Shown here piece by piece: positions 37,109-46,449 of a DNA stretch of 64,000 nucleotides (within the stretch, counting starts at the first letter, position 1; every line of letters begins with the position of its first letter). Source of the DNA: an uncultured Parabacteroides sp. (GTDB lineage: Bacteria > Bacteroidota > Bacteroidia > Bacteroidales > Tannerellaceae). The notes under the pieces were generated by a model. It was not told where the DNA came from. It was given only the letters and a program-made list of their open reading frames with translations, and did not search any database. The stretch lies in NCBI GenBank assembly GCA_944325355.1, contig CALUZS010000005.1, forward strand, positions 1-64,000, written 5' to 3'. The translations under genes were made by a program, and so were the position numbers.

Positions 37109-38689
37109 ATGGGGCTATATTCAAACGAAATTAAACGAAGACGTACCTTTGCAATTATAAGCCATCCTGACGCAGGGAAAACTACACTAACAGAAAAACT
37201 GCTTCTTTTCGGAGGAGCCATCCACGTTGCTGGAGCTGTCAAATCCAATAAAATCAAAAAAACAGCGACATCCGACTGGATGGAAATCGAAAAGCAACGA
37301 GGTATCTCAGTTGCTACGTCCGTTATGGCTTTCGACTATTCCAACTATAAAATAAACATTTTAGATACGCCCGGACACCAAGACTTCGCAGAAGACACGT
37401 TCCGGACATTAACGGCCGTCGACAGCGTAATCATTGTCATCGATATTGCCAAGGGAGTAGAAGCCCAAACAAGAAAACTCATGGAAGTCTGCCGAATGAG
37501 AAAGACTCCTGTGATTGTATTCGTAAACAAACTCGACCGCGAAGGTAAAGATCCTTTCGACCTGCTCGATGAAATAGAAGAAGAACTGCACATAAAGGTT
37601 CGTCCGTTAAGTTGGCCGATTGACATGGGACAACGTTTCCGTGGCGTATATAATATATATGAGCAAAAACTTAATTTATATACTCCCAGCAAACAATATG
37701 TAACGGAGAACATTGAGTTTAAAGACATCAACAGTCCCGAACTGGAAAACTACATAGATCCGGCTCAAGCTGAAAAACTTCGTTCCGATTTAGAGTTAGT
37801 GGAAGGCGTTTATCCCGAACTCGACATAGAATCGTACCTGAAAGGAGATGTTGCTCCGGTATTTTTCGGTTCAGCATTAAACAACTTCGGAGTAAAGGAG
37901 TTGCTCGACTGCTTTATCCGCATAGCCCCCTCTCCCCGTCCGGTACAAGCCATCGAAAGAGTCGTCACGCCGGAAGAAGACAAATTCACAGGATTCGTAT
38001 TCAAAATCCATGCAAATATGGATCCCAACCATCGCAGTTGCATTGCCTTCGTAAAAATATGTTCCGGTAGATTTGAGCGGAATGCCAATTACAAGCATGT
38101 AAGAAACGGGAAAATGATGCGCTTCAGCAGTCCGACTGCCTTTATGGCACAAAAGAAGGAAGTGGTTGATGAAGCATACGCCGGAGACATTGTAGGATTA
38201 CCTGACACCGGTAATTTCAAAATTGGAGATACTTTAACAGAAGGGGAAGAACTACATTTCAAAGGACTTCCAAGTTTCTCTCCGGAGATGTTCAAATATA
38301 TCGAAAACGCCGATCCCATGAAAGCAAAACAGCTGAACAAAGGAATCGAACAATTGATGGATGAAGGTGTCGCCCAATTATTTGTCAACCAGTTCAACGG
38401 AAGAAAAATCATCGGAACAGTCGGACAATTGCAATTTGAAGTCATTCAATACCGTTTACTTCATGAATATGGAGCACAATGCCGATGGGAACCGATTTCT
38501 CTCTACAAAGCTTGCTGGATTGAAAGCGACAATGCAGTAGCCATCGATAACTTCAAACGGAGAAAAGCGCAATATATGGCAGTGGATAAAGAAGGACGAG
38601 ATGTATATCTTGCAGACTCTAATTACGTCCTGATGATGGCTCAGCAAGATTTCCCGGATATTAAATTTCATTTCACCTCTGAATTCTAA
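37109..38689 (+). CDS. prfC: Peptide chain release factor 3
   Basis: 526 residues from ATG 37109. A class II release-factor GTPase that removes RF1/RF2 from the ribosome after termination. G1 is [15 protein letters not shown] near residue 15, G3 DTPGHQDF, G4 NKLDRE, followed by the EF-G-like domain III with [14 protein letters not shown]. An earlier in-frame ATG overlapping rfbD would add an unusual 25-residue extension and is rejected. Operon position is fourth of five. Confidence 0.95.
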   Translation: MGLYSNEIKRRRTFAIISHPDAGKTTLTEKLLLFGGAIHVAGAVKSNKIKKTATSDWMEIEKQRGISVATSVMAFDYSNYKINILDTPGHQDFAEDTFRTLTAVDSVIIVIDIAKGVEAQTRKLMEVCRMRKTPVIVFVNKLDREGKDPFDLLDEIEEELHIKVRPLSWPIDMGQRFRGVYNIYEQKLNLYTPSKQYVTENIEFKDINSPELENYIDPAQAEKLRSDLELVEGVYPELDIESYLKGDVAPVFFGSALNNFGVKELLDCFIRIAPSPRPVQAIERVVTPEEDKFTGFVFKIHANMDPNHRSCIAFVKICSGRFERNANYKHVRNGKMMRFSSPTAFMAQKKEVVDEAYAGDIVGLPDTGNFKIGDTLTEGEELHFKGLPSFSPEMFKYIENADPMKAKQLNKGIEQLMDEGVAQLFVNQFNGRKIIGTVGQLQFEVIQYRLLHEYGAQCRWEPISLYKACWIESDNAVAIDNFKRRKAQYMAVDKEGRDVYLADSNYVLMMAQQDFPDIKFHFTSEF

Positions 38690-38697
38690 CAATAAAA

Positions 38698-39753
38698 ATG
38701 AAAAATCTATCATATCTCATCGGTTTTGTCGTAATGGCTGGCATATGTTTCGCCTGTTCTCAACCGGAAACCTACAGGGAAACCTCCGGACAATTACATA
38801 CGTCTTATCATATCAAATACAAATACAACAAAGACTTAACACCGGAAATTGATGAAAAGCTGAAACTTTTCTATCATATCTTTAATGCATTCGACTCAAC
38901 GTCCGTCATTTCCCAAGTGAACCGTAACGAAATTCGGGAAGTAACCGACGATATTTTCCTGAAAGCGCTCCGTACCGCCCAACAAATTGCAGTCTACACA
39001 GAAGGAGCTTACGATATTACCTGCGCCCCGCTAATTAACCTATGGGGATTCGGGTACAACAACCAGGACAGTGTTTCTCCGGAACATATTGACAGCGTAA
39101 AAGCGTTTATCGGTTTCGAAAAACTACAAATTGAAAAAAAACAGATAATAAAAGCCGACCCACGGATGCAATTGAACTGCTCATCATTGGCAGACGGCAC
39201 AGTCTGCGACATGATAGCAGATCTTTTCGACAGCAAAGGAATCAATCACTACATGATTGAATTTGGTGGAGAAATTGCTGCAAAAGGCATAAATCCAAAA
39301 GGTTCAGCCTGGAAAATCGGAATCAATAAACCAAGCGATGACAAAGAAGGGATAAATCAGGAATTGGAATGTATCGTTCAATACCAACCCGAACAGACTC
39401 AAAAAACGGTTCGTTTTGGCATGGCGACCTCCGGCAATTACCGCAATTTCTATATCAAAGACGGTAAACGATATGCCCACACAATCGATCCCAAACTGGG
39501 AGCACCCGTTCAAAAAGACGTTCTTAGCGCAACCATTATCGCACCATCCGGCATGATAGCCGATGCTTGTGCAACAGCCTGCATGGTCTTAGGTTCACAG
39601 GGAGCTGCACAGCTAAAAGAAAAATTGCCGGAAATCGAATATTACCTGATTTGTACAGGAGATTCCATTCAGGAATACCGTATTGTTGAATCCGACGGTT
39701 TCAACCGTTTCAAATACAATTCAGCCCACATATCCTCTGGACAAGCAAATTGA
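38698..39753 (+). CDS. apbE: FAD:protein FMN transferase, ApbE lipoprotein
   Basis: 351 residues. A lipoprotein signal ends GICFAC-SQPE. ApbE attaches FMN covalently to a Thr in envelope flavoproteins such as NqrB/C and RnfG. Characteristic residues: an Asp/Ser-rich start (FNAFDSTSVISQVN), EGAYDITCAPLINLWGFG, GGEIAAKG, and AHTIDPKLGAPV with the catalytic His-Thr. No flavin target is next to it. The lack of acidic residues after the Cys suggests that it faces the periplasm. Confidence 0.92.
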   Translation: MKNLSYLIGFVVMAGICFACSQPETYRETSGQLHTSYHIKYKYNKDLTPEIDEKLKLFYHIFNAFDSTSVISQVNRNEIREVTDDIFLKALRTAQQIAVYTEGAYDITCAPLINLWGFGYNNQDSVSPEHIDSVKAFIGFEKLQIEKKQIIKADPRMQLNCSSLADGTVCDMIADLFDSKGINHYMIEFGGEIAAKGINPKGSAWKIGINKPSDDKEGINQELECIVQYQPEQTQKTVRFGMATSGNYRNFYIKDGKRYAHTIDPKLGAPVQKDVLSATIIAPSGMIADACATACMVLGSQGAAQLKEKLPEIEYYLICTGDSIQEYRIVESDGFNRFKYNSAHISSGQAN

Positions 39754-39758
39754 TACGC

Positions 39759-39797
39759 CAGGTTTCTCTTATGGAGAAGCCTGCGCTATGATTTTTT
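39759..39797 (+). terminator. Terminator of the apbE operon
   Basis: CAGGTTTCTC and GAGAAGCCTG form a 10-bp stem (one G-U) with a 5-nt loop, followed 8 nt later by six T. It lies between apbE and the convergent GH127 gene. Confidence 0.6.
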
Positions 39798-39800
39798 GGG

Positions 39801-42293
39801 CTAATCCACCTTTTCAATAGCAACTTCCAATATGCCTACCGCCGCATTTCTCTGAGGGAAGATGTTCAGCCGAATTTCATCTGTACAAACATCCTCTCCC
39901 GGATGTACCATATTGAACCGGTCGCGTTCCACTCCGTAACTGTCCGTTACATACAAAGGGAATTTCTCCCACTCCCCATCTTTCTTATATTCCAAACTCC
40001 AAGAAACAGGAAGCTTAACTCCGCCATTATCATCATACCAATAGACTGATATGCTTTGTAAAGTCTGTTTTTCTTTCAATGAAATCTCAACCCATTGGGA
40101 TTTTCCGGTCTGCGGCCAGCTCGTCCACCGTATAATCGAAGCATCCGAGGAGCTTTCCGGATAAACATTATCTGCTATTGCCAATACATTATCGCCATCA
40201 AAAGTGAACGAACTCCTTACCTCCTTTATCGATTCCTCTAACCTCGGATACGAACTCTTCGCCAATGCTTCCGTCAAAGGGAACCAGACTATCATCGTCC
40301 CATTTCCACGGTTATTCCAAGCATAATAAGGAAGTAATTTTACATTATTGACATCCTCACAGCCGTCATCCACCGATTTTGCAGGAACAGTAATAAAATC
40401 AATACCTTTCAGCAAGCCATTTTCTTCCATCATCACTTCAACGTCTGTCGAGATTTCCGGAATATAGCTGCCAACCGGAGCTTTATTATCGATACCTTCC
40501 GCACAATAAACCAAAGGTCCCCGTGTAATGCAAACTCGGCTTGTATCGTCTTTCACCTCCGCGATAGCTTCATTGAAATGAACCGGCATCGGTAATTTTA
40601 GTTCCACAACATCGTCTTTCGTCCATTTCCGTTCGATTACGGCAAATCCTTTATTTACTTTTGCATGCACTTTCTTCCCATTAACAAATACAGCCCAATG
40701 CTCACTATTTTTATCGACATACGAATACAATTTTCCTGGCACAAACTGCTTTCCTGTCCAAGTCGGAATACGCAAATAAAGCGAAAATTTCTGATTTTCC
40801 TTTTCTGGCGTGACCTTGAACAATACCGACTCACCGAAAGGATAATCCGTCTTTTGCTGAAGAACAACGGCACCATTAGCCAAAGGAATCACGGTTTTGT
40901 TTCCGCCATACAACGTACAATATATTTTATCATCCGTATGCGCATACATCATTCCGCTGATTTGAGGTATCAACCGCGCAATATTCGACGGGCAACAAGC
41001 CGTACCAAACCATGGCGAGCGGCCATTCGCTCCTTGATTGAATCCAGACCTTCCATCAGCTTCCAACGGATTTACATAAAAGAATCTGTTTCCATCCAAA
41101 TTCACTCCGGCTAACACATTATTATATAATGAGACTTCTGCCACATCGATATACTTCGCATCCTTCTCCGCCAGGAACATCCGATAATTAAAAAAGACAT
41201 TCCCAACAGCAGCGCAGGTTTCGTTATACGCATTCTTATTGGGCAACAGATACTCCGCTCCAAATCCCTCGATGCCATGAATAGCACCCAATCCACCAGT
41301 TATGTGCATCCGGGTATCGACAATATTCGCCCAAATACTATCCAACGCCGGCTTTAACGTAGGATCTTTCGTCAATGCCATCACATCAGCCATTGCCGAA
41401 TAAAGATAAGTTGCACGCACAGCATGACCAATGGCTTCCCGTTGTTCTCGAACCGGCAGATGTTGCTGCGCATACGATGGTGCCATTACTCCTTCCCCAT
41501 CCGGCCGATAAGTCACACCGCGAATATCAATAAACTTCTTTGCCAGGTTCAAATAAAGCGAATCGCCGGTTACACGAAACAGCTTCACCAGCGCCAGCTC
41601 AATCTCCTCATGACCGGGAGCCTGATTTACCGGCTTTCCTCCATTGTATGCAGGATCACCTTCGAAAAACACATGGTTGATATGCCTGGCGCTCTTCTCT
41701 GCCACACGCAACAACTTGTCTTTCCCGGTTGCCTGATAATAGGCAACGGCAGCTTCATACAAATGCCCCATATCATATAATTCATGGCTATGTACAACCC
41801 AGGAATAAGGTTTATCACCCATTCCGCCACCACCCCAATGCTCATGGTTCGCCGAAACGCCGGTTATATGTGCCTCATACAAATACCCGTCTGGTTTCTG
41901 GGCAGCAGCAATAAAATCAATTATACTATCCATCTGTTGCTCTAAAGCTGCATCCCGCTCCAACGCAAGCAAATAGGCTGCACCTTCCATCACTTTATAC
42001 AAATCAGAGGAGACATAACGATGAGGAAAAGGCAAATCATCCTTTATCCCTTTCAGGTAATTGGCTGTTTTCCGCAAATTGTCTACCGCCGGTCGTGTTT
42101 TATCCAACGCAAAAGGAACAAGTACTTCCTTCTGTTTCTTTAAACGCGACAACCAAAAGTCTCCTTCAAGGGCAACTTCCTGGAATGGAACCGGTTCCAA
42201 CAATTCTTCTTCGCCCGCTTTTTCAGGTGAAGAACATGCCGATCCGAATAAACACCCTATACCTAACAATATATATCCTACACTTTTTACCAT
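39801..42293 (-). CDS. GH127 (DUF1680) beta-L-arabinofuranosidase-like enzyme, lipoprotein
   Basis: 830 residues. A lipoprotein signal ends GSAC-SSPE. The (alpha/alpha)6 barrel carries the zinc-site motifs of GH127: NETCAAVGN near residue 358 (Glu and Cys) and a CC pair in FGTACCPSNIARL, of which one Cys acts as nucleophile in the family type member. A beta-sandwich and a C-terminal extra domain follow (from about residue 690, with WTSWPQTGKSQW). Members cleave beta-L-arabinofuranose or related sugars; the substrate here is inferred. It is likely periplasmic or surface-located for plant glycan use. Confidence 0.9.
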   Translation of the reverse strand: MVKSVGYILLGIGCLFGSACSSPEKAGEEELLEPVPFQEVALEGDFWLSRLKKQKEVLVPFALDKTRPAVDNLRKTANYLKGIKDDLPFPHRYVSSDLYKVMEGAAYLLALERDAALEQQMDSIIDFIAAAQKPDGYLYEAHITGVSANHEHWGGGGMGDKPYSWVVHSHELYDMGHLYEAAVAYYQATGKDKLLRVAEKSARHINHVFFEGDPAYNGGKPVNQAPGHEEIELALVKLFRVTGDSLYLNLAKKFIDIRGVTYRPDGEGVMAPSYAQQHLPVREQREAIGHAVRATYLYSAMADVMALTKDPTLKPALDSIWANIVDTRMHITGGLGAIHGIEGFGAEYLLPNKNAYNETCAAVGNVFFNYRMFLAEKDAKYIDVAEVSLYNNVLAGVNLDGNRFFYVNPLEADGRSGFNQGANGRSPWFGTACCPSNIARLIPQISGMMYAHTDDKIYCTLYGGNKTVIPLANGAVVLQQKTDYPFGESVLFKVTPEKENQKFSLYLRIPTWTGKQFVPGKLYSYVDKNSEHWAVFVNGKKVHAKVNKGFAVIERKWTKDDVVELKLPMPVHFNEAIAEVKDDTSRVCITRGPLVYCAEGIDNKAPVGSYIPEISTDVEVMMEENGLLKGIDFITVPAKSVDDGCEDVNNVKLLPYYAWNNRGNGTMIVWFPLTEALAKSSYPRLEESIKEVRSSFTFDGDNVLAIADNVYPESSSDASIIRWTSWPQTGKSQWVEISLKEKQTLQSISVYWYDDNGGVKLPVSWSLEYKKDGEWEKFPLYVTDSYGVERDRFNMVHPGEDVCTDEIRLNIFPQRNAAVGILEVAIEKVD

Positions 42294-42356
42294 ATCTCCC
42301 TATTCCTTTCTTGATGATTTCAAACATACTTTAGCTTGTCATTCGCTTCAAAGAAG

Positions 42357-42364
42357 CAAAAATA
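42357..42364 (-). promoter_or_regulatory. -7 box for GH127
   Basis: On the minus strand TATTTTTG lies 63 nt before the GH127 ATG. The rest of the 42294-42604 region holds the divergent upstream parts of GH127 and the Wzi gene, with no further gene visible. Confidence 0.45.
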
Positions 42365-42604
42365 ACAAAATTCCGACTTCACTGCTGCATGCCATCCGAT
42401 ATTATACCCAATATTTCGAGTCTAATTTTAAGTCTTTTCCAATTAAATCGGCAAACAAACATTGCAGATATCGGGAATTTTTGCGAATATTGCACGCCTA
42501 AAACAATATTGTCCGGAGGCTTTGTCTGCCTGACAGACATAAATCCAAGGCTTTGCTACAAAAGCATCCGTTTTTCAATCAATAAAATTCCGACAAATAA
42601 AGAA

Positions 42605-44083
42605 ATGAAACAAATAAAAAAGAGCGGATTAGCAATCATCGCATTGCTCATGTCGATGGGAGCCACAGCTGAAAACGAAATAACAAACGAAACCGTCTAT
42701 AAAGCAGAAGCATTTGGTTCGGTTGCGACCGACGAAAACACGCCGTTTTGGATGGTAAGCAACCAATACGGGAAAGTACCGTTAAACGCAGGTAACGGTT
42801 ATCTTAATGCAGGTGTATTCCATCATCAGACGTTCGGCAAATTTTACTGGACTGCAGGCATCGATGTAGTTGCATCTTTTCCTCGTTACAAAAACGTTTA
42901 TATACAACAAATTTATGCAGAACTGGGATATAGATGTCTTTTATTAACTATTGGCAGCAAAGAAAGATACACCTCTTTATGGAACAGGAACCTCAGTTCT
43001 GGTGACCTAATCGCATCTCCAAATGCACGCCCCATTCCGGAAATCACATTGAGTATACCCGAATTTCAAGTAATTCCATTCACAGGAGGATGGATTCAAC
43101 TAAAGGGAGAATTTTCTGTTGGAAAATCTTTCGACAACGACTATTTGGAAAAGTTCACACACAATGAATCCTATTACGTAAAAGATGTATTGTGGCATCA
43201 CAAATACGGATTTATCCGTATCAAAGACACAAAAAACGATTTTCCGCTCTCTGTTACAATCGGCGTAAGAGATGTAGCCCAATGGGGCGGTACATCCACA
43301 AATCCGAAATTTGGAGAACAGCCCCATTCATTCAAAGACTTTCTCCGGGTTGTATGCGGGAAAGGTGGCAATGAAGAAGCTTCGATATCCGACCAAATCA
43401 ATGTATTGGGAAACCACGAAATAACGTACGATTTCAAACTCGGTTTTGAAAAAGAAAGCTGGCAACTCTTCGCATACCACCAGCACTACGCATCCGATAA
43501 ATCCGGCCTGAAATTCCAAAACGGGACAGATGGTCTATGGGGAATCGAATTTAACTCGCCATTTCCTTGGATAAAAACAGTGGTAACCGAATTTTACAAA
43601 TCCAGAGACCAAAGCGGATATTTCCACATGCCGATAGATACCGATTTCACTAACCATCCGGGATGCTCTACGGGTGCGGACAATTATTACAACAACGGGA
43701 TCTACACCAACGGGCTATCCTATTTCAACCGAGGTCTCGGTACCCCACTCGTTTCCTCACCCGAGTATAACGAAAACGGGGAGTTAGGATTCAAAAACAA
43801 CCGTATACGGGCATGGCACATAGGATTTGAGGGGAATATCTCTGAACAAGTTTCCTACCGGTTACTGTTTACATTTATGAACAGTTGGGGAACATCAAGA
43901 AAACCTTTCTTAGACAACAAGGCTGGAACATCAACAGTCATCGATATAACTTATCGCCATCCTAAACTAAAAGGATGGAAATTCAGTGGTTCCGTTGCCG
44001 GAGATACCGGCAAATTGTACGGAAAAAATTTAGGATTCTCCCTCCGAGTCTCAAAAGAGGGGATCATCAAGAAATGGAAATAA
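42605..44083 (+). CDS. Capsule assembly Wzi-family outer-membrane protein
   Basis: 492 residues from the ATG at 42605, which gives a proper signal peptide (MKQIKKSGLAIIALLMSMGATA). Wzi proteins are beta-barrels that bind capsular polysaccharide at the cell surface. Recognised segments are TPFWMVSNQYG, GSKERYTSLWNRNLSSG and PEFQVIPF, as in other Bacteroidota Wzi proteins. The upstream 310 nt are a divergent promoter region. No capsule gene cluster is adjacent. Confidence 0.82.
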   Translation: MKQIKKSGLAIIALLMSMGATAENEITNETVYKAEAFGSVATDENTPFWMVSNQYGKVPLNAGNGYLNAGVFHHQTFGKFYWTAGIDVVASFPRYKNVYIQQIYAELGYRCLLLTIGSKERYTSLWNRNLSSGDLIASPNARPIPEITLSIPEFQVIPFTGGWIQLKGEFSVGKSFDNDYLEKFTHNESYYVKDVLWHHKYGFIRIKDTKNDFPLSVTIGVRDVAQWGGTSTNPKFGEQPHSFKDFLRVVCGKGGNEEASISDQINVLGNHEITYDFKLGFEKESWQLFAYHQHYASDKSGLKFQNGTDGLWGIEFNSPFPWIKTVVTEFYKSRDQSGYFHMPIDTDFTNHPGCSTGADNYYNNGIYTNGLSYFNRGLGTPLVSSPEYNENGELGFKNNRIRAWHIGFEGNISEQVSYRLLFTFMNSWGTSRKPFLDNKAGTSTVIDITYRHPKLKGWKFSGSVAGDTGKLYGKNLGFSLRVSKEGIIKKWK

Positions 44084-44092
44084 CCGATTGGT

Positions 44093-44827
44093 TCATTTAT
44101 ACTTTTCCCACAGACCGGAAGAGATAATCTGGTGAGCCTTTTCTGCTACGCTTTGCAAATTTTTCCCTGAAACATCTGCATCATCAACCATGAAAGGTGG
44201 ATGGATAATCATTTCCATCGCATGGCAATGGAGATTTAAACTTCCGATAGGCAGCACGTCAAACGGGCCGTTCAACGTAATAGGGACAACTGGCAAATGC
44301 TGGTCGACTGCCATCTGGAAAGCTCCTTTCTTAAAGCGGTTCATCTTTCCGGTGCTTGTTCTCGAGCCTTCCGGGAAAATGGCTATGGAAGTTCCTTTTT
44401 TCAATTGAAGCTCGGCTTCTTTCACACTTTTCACCGCCGACCTTGCTGTTGAATTATTTACAAAAACAAAACCGGCAGCCCTGCATGCTGCCCCTACAAA
44501 TGGAATTTTTCCGATACCGGCTTTCATCACCCATTTGATAGGCACTCCCAGGAAACCATAAATCATAAATATATCAAATGCGCCTTGATGGTTTGCCACA
44601 AATATATACGACTGACCTTTTCGAATATGTTCCCGTCCTTTCACCTTGACCGGACACAAAGCCAAATAGCACGTCAGCTTCGACCAAATCATGCCTGGAT
44701 AATAAGAAAAGATATGTTCTCCACCCGACATGCATCCCAAGATAGTAATGACTGCCGTAAGGATAGTCAATATTAAAAATATAGGAACAAAGATAATCCA
44801 TACATAAATAAGATACAGTACCCGCAT
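44093..44827 (-). CDS. plsC: 1-acyl-glycerol-3-phosphate acyltransferase (PlsC-like)
   Basis: 244 residues from the ATG at 44827. A hydrophobic helix at the N terminus (VLYLIYVWIIFVPIF) anchors it in the inner membrane. The acyltransferase motifs are NHQGAFDIF (H-x4-D) near residue 74 and FPEGSRTSTGKM (motif III), with PVVPITLNG as motif IV. It converts lysophosphatidate to phosphatidate in membrane lipid synthesis. It converges on the Wzi gene with a 10-nt gap and has its own promoter. Confidence 0.9.
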   Translation of the reverse strand: MRVLYLIYVWIIFVPIFLILTILTAVITILGCMSGGEHIFSYYPGMIWSKLTCYLALCPVKVKGREHIRKGQSYIFVANHQGAFDIFMIYGFLGVPIKWVMKAGIGKIPFVGAACRAAGFVFVNNSTARSAVKSVKEAELQLKKGTSIAIFPEGSRTSTGKMNRFKKGAFQMAVDQHLPVVPITLNGPFDVLPIGSLNLHCHAMEMIIHPPFMVDDADVSGKNLQSVAEKAHQIISSGLWEKYK

Positions 44828-44846
44828 ATTTCTCTTAGTTTTATTG

Positions 44847-44854
44847 CAAAGATA
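44847..44854 (-). promoter_or_regulatory. plsC: -7 box of plsC
   Basis: On the minus strand TATCTTTG precedes the plsC ATG by 19 nt. It supports the start at 44827 because the longer in-frame start lies upstream of it. Confidence 0.55.
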
Positions 44855-44967
44855 GAAGCTAAATTTATTCACATAAACATTTTTCTTGCAAAATATTTTC
44901 TCAATCGGTTTATTATTGCTTTATTTGCAGAAAGAAAATAAAACAATAAACATAAAACTCTATAGCC

Positions 44968-45138
44968 ATGAACGAAATTGTTAAATATGTAGGAGTTATA
45001 TTACTTCTCGTGGGTGTCGTGATTATGCTTATTCCCGCATTTACCCACAATGCGTCGAATGGGTTACTATTAACCGGATTAGCATTGATGGTAATCGGTT
45101 ATATCGGACACATTGTAATCAATAAAAGATTTTGTTAA
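44968..45138 (+). CDS. Small two-helix membrane protein (56 aa)
   Basis: Too short for most annotators but convincing: starts MNEIVKYVGV, has two hydrophobic helices at residues 6-24 and 33-50 separated by a short AFTHNASNG loop, and ends INKRFC. The ATG follows a purine-poor leader; a perfect terminator starts 12 nt after the stop, as expected for a genuine short mRNA. Similar short proteins with a VGVILLxxGxxxL pattern occur throughout Bacteroidota. The function is unknown. Confidence 0.65.
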   Translation: MNEIVKYVGVILLLVGVVIMLIPAFTHNASNGLLLTGLALMVIGYIGHIVINKRFC

Positions 45139-45150
45139 TCCTCTTATTGA

Positions 45151-45196
45151 AAACAGAAAAGGTTGTTCTTAAAAAAAGAACAACCTTTTCTGTTTT
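45151..45196. terminator. Strong bidirectional terminator
   Basis: A perfect 20-bp stem (45151-45170 with 45177-45196) and a six-A loop, with a T-run after it on the plus strand. It ends the small membrane-protein gene and may also stop the facing aminotransferase transcript about 100 nt past that gene's stop. Confidence 0.9.
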
Positions 45197-45291
45197 TATT
45201 CCATCAAGCTACTGCTTACCGATAACAACATTTCATACAGTCTCAATCTTCACCTAGATCCTAAAACACATGGAATAGAACCGTAAAGACC

Positions 45292-46323
45292 TTATGACTG
45301 CATTGCCAACCATTCCCTCATGGCTTCAACCAACAATGCATTTTCATCTGCCCGTTGCGTTGACAGACGGATATATGTCTCATCCAATCCCCGGAAATTC
45401 GAAGCGTCCCGAATCAATATCCCATGATTTTCCAACAAATATTTCTTTAAAGAAGCAGCCGTCCCTTTCTTTAAGCGAACCAAGAAAAATGTTGTTGCCG
45501 TAGGAAGTACTTCAACGCCATCCAATTTTTTCAACTGGTAAATAAGTTCCGATGTCTCCCGCTGCCATTTACGGATAGGGAGCGTAAACTGCGCCGGATG
45601 GATTAAAATGTATTTGCTTGCTTCGATGGCAACGGCATTGACCGACCATGGTATTATATATTTACTTATCTCTTTCACAAGCATCTCATCCGCCACCAAA
45701 TAACCGATACGCAGACCAGGAATATTATACGCTTTGGATATGGACTGCACTATAATCAGATTTTTATACGTCTTCACATCTTTCGCCTTCAGCATATCCT
45801 CCGTTGTAAAGGCAACATACGCCTGGTCGACAACAAATATGGTTTTCGGATTGTCGGAAATTAACGACAACAGTTCCGAACGATGCAACAGCCGTCCATC
45901 CGGATTATTCGGGTTACAAATCCAGCAGAAATCCATTCCTTCCAATGTAATCTCCGATAAATCATCAGATGTGGAGAAAAAAGAAATCTCATGATCATGC
46001 AACGAACAAGCATCCTCATACTCCGAGAACGACGGAATCGCAATCATTGATTTGGAATTGCGCCATGTCTGTGCAATCATGTAAAAAGCGGTGATGGAAC
46101 CATTCGTTACAATTATATTTTTCTCTGAAACCTCATAACGATGTGCCAATATTCGCTTCAAAGTCATAGCATCAGGCTCTGGATAATGTGTCAGTTTAAG
46201 GAACTGTTCTGTCAAAAAATCCTTGATATTCTCCAGATTCGTCCCATGCCAAACATTCGAACTGAAATTTATTTTTACTTCATTCACCGAATTATAAAAA
46301 TCGTCTCCGTGTCCAAATAACAT
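45292..46323 (-). CDS. PLP-dependent class I/II aminotransferase, HisC/CobD-like
   Basis: 343 residues from the ATG at 46323, giving the start MLFGHGDDFYN that resembles the CobD-like group. The fold-type I PLP site is seen in SISKAYNIPGLRIGYL near residue 200 (Lys is the PLP-binding residue), with NPNNPDG as the family's conserved substrate loop and DQAYVAF before it. HisC-type enzymes act on histidinol phosphate and CobD on threonine phosphate; no histidine or cobalamin gene is nearby, so the substrate is open. In-frame ATGs further upstream add 34 residues and begin near the promoter, so the longer form is possible. Confidence 0.8.
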   Translation of the reverse strand: MLFGHGDDFYNSVNEVKINFSSNVWHGTNLENIKDFLTEQFLKLTHYPEPDAMTLKRILAHRYEVSEKNIIVTNGSITAFYMIAQTWRNSKSMIAIPSFSEYEDACSLHDHEISFFSTSDDLSEITLEGMDFCWICNPNNPDGRLLHRSELLSLISDNPKTIFVVDQAYVAFTTEDMLKAKDVKTYKNLIIVQSISKAYNIPGLRIGYLVADEMLVKEISKYIIPWSVNAVAIEASKYILIHPAQFTLPIRKWQRETSELIYQLKKLDGVEVLPTATTFFLVRLKKGTAASLKKYLLENHGILIRDASNFRGLDETYIRLSTQRADENALLVEAMREWLAMQS

Positions 46324-46441
46324 AATCGTACTATATTTTAAATATGAATATTTTCCAAAAACATCATCGCCGGGCAATTTCATCTTCCTCATGATAGAAT
46401 GAAAGCCATACATCTTCTGCTTCATACTCGCAGAACGCGTA

Positions 46442-46449
46442 CAAAGATA
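46442..46449 (-). promoter_or_regulatory. -7 box of the aminotransferase, directly after the GH3 stop
   Basis: TATCTTTG on the minus strand starts right after the TAA of the upstream GH3/beta-lactamase gene. The longest start codon of the aminotransferase is 16 nt downstream. Confidence 0.55.
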
